Positions 1 to 4,544 of a DNA stretch of 5,677 nt are shown here, piece after piece; the first letter of the stretch is position 1; the number at the start of each line of letters is the position of its first letter. This DNA is from an archaeon (GTDB lineage: Archaea; Nanobdellota; Nanobdellia; Woesearchaeales; JAGVOV01), in NCBI GenBank assembly GCA_020052545.1, contig JAGVOV010000074.1:1-5677 (forward strand). Reading direction: 5' to 3'. The notes beneath the pieces are model-generated. The model was not told the DNA's origin, did no database searches, and saw only the letters and a program-made list of their open reading frames with translations. A program made the translations under genes and the position numbers.

Positions 1-765
1 CCTTCGCATGACATTGTTGAAAGCGTTGTCCTTTTCCCTTCTCAATGTGTGCTTGTATTCCTCGCCTATCAGGCGCGCTGCAAGCTTCTTGTAAGCGATT
101 GCCGCATTAGAATCAGGATGGCTGAATGTGATTGGATTCTTGACGACTAAGGCCTCTCTCATGTCATCATCTTCTGGTATTATGCCTATTATGGGCTTGC
201 CAAGCATCGAAGCGATATTATGTTCAAGCATCTCCATATCGCTTTTCCTTACCCTTGTGACCACAACCCCAATGATCTTTTTCTTGTTCTCCTCAGCTAT
301 CTTGATTGTCCTTAGTGCGTCGGTAACTGCAGGCAGCTCTGGATTTGTCACGATAAGCACTTCATCAACTGCCTTTATGACAGCAGTCGCCGATGTGCCG
401 TTGCCCGGAGGCCCATCTATTATTATGATCTCTTCTGTATCTCTTAAGTCATCTATGTTTTTCTTGAAATTATCATAGGATGTGTTATGGGCGTGCGCAT
501 ATGCCACGCTCGCCAATACTACTTTCAGGCCAGAGCTATGGAGATATACGCTTTCCTTTATCCTTTTCTTGCCCTCAAGCACATCATTCATCGTGAAAGA
601 GATCTTCGGATTGCCTATGTGCATGCTCAGGTTTGGACTGGATATATCTCCATCTATCAGTATGTTGGCCCTCCCGAATATTGTCAAGGCGCTTGATATG
701 TTTATAGCTGTTGACGTCTTTCCCACACCCCCTTTGCCTGACACCACTGCTATTATCCTAGCCAT
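1..765 (-). CDS. minD: MinD-family P-loop ATPase, 3' end outside the window
   Basis: The 255 visible codons are open from the ATG at 765 to the window edge, so the C-terminus is missing. The protein shows the deviant Walker A motif GKGGVGKTS at residues 10-18, with the signature lysine K11 and P-loop lysine K16. It also has an A' motif, LIDGDISSPNL, at 36-46 and a Walker B motif, IIIDGPPGNG, around 114-123. The stretch TNPELPAVTDALRTIKIAE near 140 is typical of MinD rather than of ParA or Mrp. The family forms ATP-dependent dimers, usually on the membrane through a C-terminal amphipathic helix, and positions other complexes. That helix would lie near or beyond the edge and cannot be judged. 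The start is set by a good ribosome site, AGGTGAG at 770-776. The gene overlaps the stop of the helical gene upstream by 8 bases, so the two are probably co-translated. The archaeal cellular role is inferred; a ParA-like cargo positioner is possible. Confidence 0.92.
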   Translation of the reverse strand, partial: MARIIAVVSGKGGVGKTSTAINISSALTIFGRANILIDGDISSPNLSMHIGNPKISFTMNDVLEGKKRIKESVYLHSSGLKVVLASVAYAHAHNTSYDNFKKNIDDLRDTEEIIIIDGPPGNGTSATAVIKAVDEVLIVTNPELPAVTDALRTIKIAEENKKKIIGVVVTRVRKSDMEMLEHNIASMLGKPIIGIIPEDDDMREALVVKNPITFSHPDSNAAIAYKKLAARLIGEEYKHTLRREKDNAFNNVMRR

Positions 766-1228
766 TCTGCTCACCTAGCATCTTTTCAAGATAATCTAAG
801 TACCCTTTAGCCTTATAGTAATATTCTTCCACAAGGTCTATCGTGACGTCCATCTCAATTTCTCCAATTGTTGCCCTCATAGTCACATGCCTTCTGAACT
901 CCTCATGCTCTGTATATTTTGCTGTGTTAAGCTTCCTGAGCAATAGGTAGAAGTCTATCATCTCCTGGACTTTGGCGTCGTTGTGGAATTTGAGCAAAAA
1001 ATCACATTTCAGCTTCGGCGCGACAGGAACTTCTTCTATCTTGCCCTGCACCTTCAAGTCTTCAAGTATGCCGTTGAGCATGAAGTCGAAAGAATCGATG
1101 AGGCGGACGATGATGCTCTTTATCACATCCACAGTCCTTGTGTATTTCAGGCTTACATATATGAGATGGTCAACCCTTTTGAGCTCTTCTCTGGCGTCAT
1201 TTAAGTATTCTTTTAGGCTTTCGTTCAT
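758..1228 (-). CDS. Small helical protein of unknown function, MinD operon
   Basis: I do not recognise this 156-residue protein with certainty. It is soluble and strongly helical. Residues 1-60 form a charged helix followed by an amphipathic one (TVDVIKSIIVRLIDSFDFML at 32-51), which resembles HEPN-like four-helix bundles. A middle helix (residues 84-102) and a C-terminal helix (about 131-152, EEYYYKAKGYLDYLEKML) follow, joined by a probable short beta strand with alternating residues near 117-130. There is no signal peptide, membrane segment or catalytic motif, and the HEPN R-x4-6-H motif is not evident. The ATG at 1228 is the only convincing start; a purine-rich stretch, GAGAGAG, lies upstream. 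It overlaps the preceding gene by 32 bases and minD by 8. The context suggests a partner or regulator of the MinD ATPase, which is inference. Confidence 0.8.
   Translation of the reverse strand: MNESLKEYLNDAREELKRVDHLIYVSLKYTRTVDVIKSIIVRLIDSFDFMLNGILEDLKVQGKIEEVPVAPKLKCDFLLKFHNDAKVQEMIDFYLLLRKLNTAKYTEHEEFRRHVTMRATIGEIEMDVTIDLVEEYYYKAKGYLDYLEKMLGEQNG
770..776 (-). promoter_or_regulatory. Shine-Dalgarno site of minD
   Basis: On the minus strand this reads AGGTGAG, complementary to the archaeal 16S 3' end, and sits 4 bases before the ATG at 765. It lies inside the last codons of the upstream gene, which fits internal initiation or reinitiation in one operon. Confidence 0.75.
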
Positions 1229-1640
1229 CGCTGCTCTCTCTCAGAAATAAAGCAACCCTGCTTAAATACTTTTTCATCAAGGGCGCGGAGATTTTCCGTA
1301 TCTTGTAGTCATCTAGGCAGATCACGAATTCATCTTTCCTTGAGAATTCTATCGGGCTAACGCTGTGAAGATAAGAGAGCTCCCACAGTTCATGTATCAG
1401 TTTCAATTCTTCCCTGCTTGTCCGGAGCTCGCTGTATGCATTCATTATTTCCTCAAAGTTTTCTCCAGTCTCGCGGCCTTTCGCTTCCAAGGCTGCTGTC
1501 ATCTTGTGCTTTATCGCAAAATTCAGGTTTTCGAGCGCAGCAAGAAGTATCTTTGGGTCTTGCACCATCGGGAAGAAATGTTCAACTAGGCGCCTAGAGA
1601 TATTGTAGTAAAAATCCGCCTTTTCCTGGCTGGTTTGCAT
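1197..1640 (-). CDS. Small helical protein of unknown function, first gene of the MinD operon
   Basis: This 147-residue protein is not recognised. It is predicted to be soluble and mostly helical: residues 5-24, 28-53 (DPKILLAALENLNFAIKHKM), 60-94, and 118-135 (PLMKKYLSRVALFL) look like amphipathic helices. A short strand-like stretch, EFVICLDDYKI, lies around 104-114. The tail (DERKPKRILK, 138-147) is basic. There is no membrane segment or metal site. The start at 1640 is supported by an unusually strong G-rich ribosome site, AGGGGGG, 3 bases upstream, and by a TATA box a little further up. The TGA stop lies within codons 10-11 of the next gene in another frame, so the two are probably translationally linked. 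Its operon position suggests a function with the MinD ATPase and the second helical protein. Nothing in the sequence gives a biochemical role. Confidence 0.8.
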   Translation of the reverse strand: MQTSQEKADFYYNISRRLVEHFFPMVQDPKILLAALENLNFAIKHKMTAALEAKGRETGENFEEIMNAYSELRTSREELKLIHELWELSYLHSVSPIEFSRKDEFVICLDDYKIRKISAPLMKKYLSRVALFLRESSDERKPKRILK

Positions 1641-1643
1641 TTT

Positions 1644-1650
1644 CCCCCCT
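1644..1650 (-). promoter_or_regulatory. G-rich ribosome binding site
   Basis: On the minus strand this reads AGGGGGG, 3 bases before the ATG at 1640. It marks that ATG as the start of the first gene of the MinD operon. The spacing is rather short. Confidence 0.55.
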
Positions 1651-1671
1651 TTATCCCAACAAAGACAGCTT

Positions 1672-1681
1672 AATTTAAAAA
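1672..1681 (-). promoter_or_regulatory. Archaeal TATA box of the MinD operon
   Basis: On the minus strand the 10-mer TTTTTAAATT is identical to the one before secG (2244-2253), and both are preceded by TTAA plus one G or C. About 25 bases downstream lies near 1650, giving a leader of roughly 10 bases that carries the ribosome site. The spacer 1641-1710 holds nothing else that I can see. Its T5 run (1677-1681) could also help end the nac transcript. Confidence 0.6.
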
Positions 1682-1710
1682 CTTAAGCCAAGATTAATAC
1701 AGAGAAATAC

Positions 1711-2046
1711 CTACTTTTGCAGCGCTATTATCGCAGCCGCCAAGTCGCCGTTAGCCTTTTTTATTGCATTTATAGCCTCTTCCTTGCTGCAGTTGGCCTG
1801 CTCAACCACAACTTCTATATCTTCCAGCTTCACTTCATACTTGGCTTGTTCTCTTATTGTCTCCTTCCCAGAGATTTGGTAGCTTATCTGGCCCATGGCA
1901 TTGACTTTCTGCACGTTTGGCTGGGAGATGACAATCTCATTGTCTTTCATCTTTATTATGACTTCAACCGCATCAATTTCCTGCTGGTTGATGCCCATGC
2001 GCTGCATCATGCGCTGCATGTCCCTTGGATTGATTTTCGGCATCAT
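1711..2046 (-). CDS. nac: Nascent polypeptide-associated complex protein (archaeal NAC alpha)
   Basis: This 111-residue protein matches archaeal aNAC in length and layout. It has a Met-rich N-terminal helix (NPRDMQRMMQRMGI, 6-19), a NAC beta domain at about 24-68 and a C-terminal UBA domain at about 73-111 ending NGDLAAAIIALQK. In archaea NAC forms homodimers, binds ribosomes near the exit tunnel and contacts emerging chains. Two ATG codons stand in tandem (2046 and 2043); either could be the start, and I chose the first because it abuts the stop of secG directly (TAAATGATG). Only a weak AGGA lies upstream, so translation probably depends on termination of secG. The gene ends 70 bases before the MinD operon, which appears to have its own promoter. 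Confidence 0.96.
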   Translation of the reverse strand: MMPKINPRDMQRMMQRMGINQQEIDAVEVIIKMKDNEIVISQPNVQKVNAMGQISYQISGKETIREQAKYEVKLEDIEVVVEQANCSKEEAINAIKKANGDLAAAIIALQK

Positions 2047-2223
2047 TTAGAATCCTAGAATCGCCTTTCCTTCAGTGTGGAGGACAATCATCAAGATTAT
2101 CAGCACAATAGAGGCTATGACAATGACTTCAGGCTTGAACCTTATCTTGCTCTTCTCTTCATCAAAATATCTTACTATGCCGCCGATGCCCGAAGGCATG
2201 CTTATCCTGTCGTCTCTTGCCAT
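2047..2223 (-). CDS. secG: Preprotein translocase subunit Sec61-beta (archaeal SecG)
   Basis: This 58-residue protein has the layout of archaeal Sec61-beta. The polar cytosolic N-terminus holds the typical SMPSGIGGIVRYFDEEKSKI stretch (8-27). One membrane helix follows (VIVIASIVLIILMIVL, about 34-49), then a very short tail. It is the small, non-essential subunit of the SecYEG translocon, tail-anchored in the membrane beside SecY and SecE. The start at 2223 gives the conserved MARDDR-type beginning. No Shine-Dalgarno motif is visible in the 17 bases upstream, but a TATA box lies about 26 bases before the ATG, so the transcript is probably leaderless. The stop codon abuts the nac start with no gap, so the two form an operon for nascent-chain handling. 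Confidence 0.93.
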   Translation of the reverse strand: MARDDRISMPSGIGGIVRYFDEEKSKIRFKPEVIVIASIVLIILMIVLHTEGKAILGF

Positions 2224-2243
2224 AAAGGACAGGAAAGAAAGGG

Positions 2244-2253
2244 AATTTAAAAA
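2244..2253 (-). promoter_or_regulatory. Archaeal TATA box of the secG-nac operon
   Basis: On the minus strand this reads TTTTTAAATT, preceded by TTAAC as a possible BRE. Its centre is about 26 bases from the secG ATG, the usual distance to the transcription start, so the mRNA would begin at or next to the ATG. Confidence 0.65.
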
Positions 2254-2268
2254 GTTAACGGCTCAAAA

Positions 2269-2276
2269 TTTATAAA
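2269..2276 (+). promoter_or_regulatory. Archaeal TATA box of rnpB
   Basis: TTTATAAA, preceded by CTCAAAA as a possible BRE. Its centre is about 25 bases from 2298, exactly where the terminal stem of the RNase P RNA begins. Sequence and spacing together support a transcription start at the mature 5' end. It stands back to back with the secG promoter, 15 bases away. Confidence 0.7.
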
Positions 2277-2297
2277 CAGGGCTGCCTTACCACACCA

Positions 2298-2590
2298 TGT
2301 AGGGGGGCGCTTAACTCTCGGGCAACTGAGGAAAGTCCGTCCACCAATAAAGGCCGCTCACTGAGATCCGGAAACGGATGGCAACAGCTCAGAAACAAAA
2401 CCGCCTTGCTAAAGGATGATGGCAGAGAAGCTTCCCGTGAGGGAAGCGAGTTAACCTCCGGACATTCGCAAGGGAAGGATGAAAGGCTAGTCCCGGCCGG
2501 TGCAAGCAAATGCGCTAAGTTGAATGTTAAGGCAGACCGTCACTAGAGATGGTGGGTCTGACAGAAGACGGCTTACAGCCCCCCTACACC
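2298..2590 (+). ncRNA. rnpB: RNase P RNA, archaeal type A-like
   Basis: This is the catalytic RNA that removes 5' leaders from pre-tRNAs, working in archaea with several protein subunits. CR-I (GAGGAAAGTCC) starts at 2328. CR-V (ACAGAAGACGGCTTA) spans 2561-2575. Together they form helix P4: 2333-2335 plus 2337-2341 pair with 2567-2574, leaving the universal bulged U at 2336. The ends close in an 11-bp stem, 2298-2308 with 2578-2588, acting as P1/P2. CR-II (ACAAAACCGCC) lies at 2394-2404. Specificity-domain hairpins end in GNRA loops: GAAA at 2371-2374 (stem 2366-2370/2375-2379) and GUGA at 2437-2440 (stem 2430-2436/2441-2447). At about 290 nt it is compact but has a specificity domain, so it is not the reduced T type. 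The 3' end is approximate. A convergent CDS overlaps its last bases. Confidence 0.96.
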
Positions 2591-3438
2591 TTTTCTAGAA
2601 TGACTGTTTTGTCCAGATGCCCATTTAGCCCTTTGAAGCTTATCTCACTGTACTTGTAACCTGACAGCCTTTTGATGACAGAGAGATTTTTCCTTTGCGC
2701 CAATGGAGGGATTGTTTTAGAAACATTGTTTGGGTAATTCTTGACAGAGTAATTATAAAATATGACCTTGCCTCTTTTGGCCAGTACCCTATTGAGGGGT
2801 AAAAGAACTTTGTTGATGAAGAGCCTTGGGTCCTTGCCATTAGGATATTGAGACGCAAAATAATTTGGGACATTCGACAGGTTGACCAGATCGAATTTCT
2901 CGTCAAGCCTATTTGATATCTCAGTTATGTTGCTCCTTACTATCGCAGTATTTTTGCTTCCGATTGCCTTCTTAGCTTTCTCGTAGCTCTTCTTATTTTT
3001 TAGGTAAAAATTGTAGGCTGAATAGCTGGAAAAATTTCTTTTTTGCACATATCTTGAAGCCAATATGTCCTTTCCATTGAAATTGAATTCTTTATATAGG
3101 CCATCAAAAAAGCTCTTTGTTTTGACGTCCAAAAATGCCCTTAATTCCGTGTATACTTTGTAGTCGAATGTCGAGAAAAACATCTTGAAATCGCTAAATC
3201 CCAATTTTTTCAGCGCAATAATTTTCAATTGGGAAAGGTTGCATGCTTTTGGGTTGACGTCAAATCCGACAACTTTCTTTGCACCTAAAAGATATGCATT
3301 GATTATTTGATCGCCAGAAGCGGCCACAGTAAGGACTCTTTTACCTTTGACTCCTACCTTTTTGTAATAAGAGCATACCATCTCACTCGCGTATATGTAG
3401 ATTGCCTCATGGCTCGGTGTTGCCACGTACTTGCTCAT
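2584..3438 (-). CDS. DUF3419/BtaA-like SAM-dependent transferase
   Basis: This 284-residue protein has a class I SAM-binding fold of the DUF3419 type. Motif I is VLTVAASGDQIINAYLLGAK (35-54), then an acidic strand VVGFDVNPKA (56-65) and LKIIALKKLGFSDF (71-84). These follow the family pattern of TVASSGD, fDiN and LK..aik.L.y.eF. Further on, DLVNLSNVPNYF (183-194) corresponds to the family's LSN motif. Related BtaA moves the 3-amino-3-carboxypropyl group of SAM onto diacylglycerol to make betaine lipids. That substrate is not expected in an archaeon, so the acceptor is unknown and plain methyl transfer is possible. The start at 3438 is chosen because it forms an ATGA overlap with the THUMP gene; the frame stays open upstream to 3558, but that part is a shadow of the THUMP gene. 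Sampled GC is about 30-32% against 50-55% in neighbours, which hints at later acquisition. Confidence 0.8.
   Translation of the reverse strand: MSKYVATPSHEAIYIYASEMVCSYYKKVGVKGKRVLTVAASGDQIINAYLLGAKKVVGFDVNPKACNLSQLKIIALKKLGFSDFKMFFSTFDYKVYTELRAFLDVKTKSFFDGLYKEFNFNGKDILASRYVQKRNFSSYSAYNFYLKNKKSYEKAKKAIGSKNTAIVRSNITEISNRLDEKFDLVNLSNVPNYFASQYPNGKDPRLFINKVLLPLNRVLAKRGKVIFYNYSVKNYPNNVSKTIPPLAQRKNLSVIKRLSGYKYSEISFKGLNGHLDKTVILEKV
2591..2594 (+). terminator. Oligo-T termination signal after rnpB
   Basis: TTTT directly follows the closing stem of rnpB (2578-2588). Archaeal RNA polymerase can stop at short T runs. It lies inside the 3' end of the convergent gene on the other strand. Four Ts is weak evidence. 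Confidence 0.4.
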
Positions 3439-4544
3439 TTTCTCATTACAATTATCGAAAGATTCCTGTCTCCATGCGGGAACTTGATCTCTTCCTCTAC
3501 TTTCAGCTTGTATTTCTCTGCCTTTTGCTTTACTATCTCTGGCCTCTCGGTCAGGCACGCTATCTTCCCTGAAGGCTTCACTATGTATTCTGCCTGATAG
3601 AAGAAATCCTCATAGGTCCTGTCTAGCTGCTTAATGTCAAGAGTCCTTCCTGTCCCTGGCAAGACTGTCGCTATTATATCTATCTCATTTTTCGTGAACT
3701 TGAAATCAAGCCATTTCTGCTCTACCCTGCTTGAGAATATCAGCTTGTTGATCCCGGCGATCTGCGCATTCTTCTGTGTCGCCTTTATGTTCTTCAGGAG
3801 GCTGTCATAGCCATATATCTTCACTTCGCCTTCTGTCTTCGCTTTCTTGTCGATATCGGAGAAAAATGCATCAAAATCAAATCCCTTGAATCTTGGCATC
3901 CTCATGAAAAGAAACTTGTCTTTTGTGAAGAAATTCGGACTAAGCCGCGATGAATGGAGCGCGGCCTCTATCAGCACAGTGCCCGTGTTGCACAAAGGGT
4001 CGAGAAGCAGTTCTTTCCTTCCGTATCCTGCTGCCTTCAGCAGGACAAAGCCAAGTGTTGCCTTTATTGCAGTTGCGCTGTTGAAGATCTTGTATTCCCT
4101 CTTTGAAAGATCCTCTCCTGATAAGTCGATGCCAAAATAAAACTTGTCTTTTACAATTAAGCAATAAAATGCTGTGTTTGGGTTTGAAAGATTCACCTTC
4201 GCTTCCTTCTCATCCAGCATCTCAGAGGATAGCTCTTCCTGCAGATTCTGGGAGAAGATTGCCTCATTCTCAAGAATTTTACATTTGACTTTCATCTCTG
4301 TTTTCTCATCAATCCATTCAGAGAAATTCTTTGGTATTTTTTCGCCTATTTTACCCTCATTAAGCAGCACAAAGATCTTGATCACGCTCTGCGCCTTGTA
4401 GCAGAGCTCAAAGAGCTGCTCAAATCCTTCAAAATCGAATTTTACGATGTAATCTTCAATAGAACCACTGACACCCGATATCTCCTTTATCTCATCTGCG
4501 CAGAATCTCTCCAAGCCGAGATGTGTTATAGCTATTGCCTTCAT
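3435..4544 (-). CDS. THUMP-domain RNA methyltransferase homologue (UPF0020, Trm14/RlmL type)
   Basis: This 369-residue protein has the order seen in archaeal tRNA guanosine-N2 methyltransferases: a ferredoxin-like N-terminus (MKAIAITHLGLERFCADEIK), a THUMP RNA-binding domain at about 45-140, the linker DLSKREYKIF (145-154), then a Rossmann methyltransferase domain. Motif I is LLDPLCNTGT at 180-189, where the family has DPxCGSGT. The strand-2 acidic residue and its helix are clear (YGYDSLLKNIKATQKNA, 244-260, D247). Motif IV, normally N/D-PPYG, reads IDIIATVLPGTGR at 288-300, so the catalytic Asn/Asp-Pro-Pro-Tyr is absent. Either the motif has diverged or the protein only binds RNA. Its start overlaps the gyrA stop as ATGA and its stop overlaps the next gene the same way. 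A tRNA target (as for m2G6 by Trm14) is inference. Confidence 0.88.
   Translation of the reverse strand: MKAIAITHLGLERFCADEIKEISGVSGSIEDYIVKFDFEGFEQLFELCYKAQSVIKIFVLLNEGKIGEKIPKNFSEWIDEKTEMKVKCKILENEAIFSQNLQEELSSEMLDEKEAKVNLSNPNTAFYCLIVKDKFYFGIDLSGEDLSKREYKIFNSATAIKATLGFVLLKAAGYGRKELLLDPLCNTGTVLIEAALHSSRLSPNFFTKDKFLFMRMPRFKGFDFDAFFSDIDKKAKTEGEVKIYGYDSLLKNIKATQKNAQIAGINKLIFSSRVEQKWLDFKFTKNEIDIIATVLPGTGRTLDIKQLDRTYEDFFYQAEYIVKPSGKIACLTERPEIVKQKAEKYKLKVEEEIKFPHGDRNLSIIVMRK

Noticed and set aside
128..478. Plus-strand open frame of 116 codons
   Set aside because: It is antisense to the MinD ATPase motifs and its translation is Ser/Ile-rich without any family likeness.
1578..1593. R-x4-H stretch (R16 to H21) in the first helical protein as a HEPN nuclease motif
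   Set aside because: It lies in the first helix, whereas the HEPN motif normally lies in a late helix, and such a short pattern occurs often by chance.
2430..2447. GC-rich hairpin as a possible transcription terminator
   Set aside because: It has a GUGA tetraloop, no T run after it, and fits the specificity domain of the RNase P RNA.
2270..2509. Minus-strand open frame across rnpB
   Set aside because: It is antisense to a structured RNA with a perfect P4 helix; the translation has no recognisable features.
3439..3558. N-terminal extension of the DUF3419-like protein by 40 residues
   Set aside because: The extension lies wholly inside the THUMP gene in another frame, is highly charged and low in complexity, and the ATGA overlap gives a better start at 3438.
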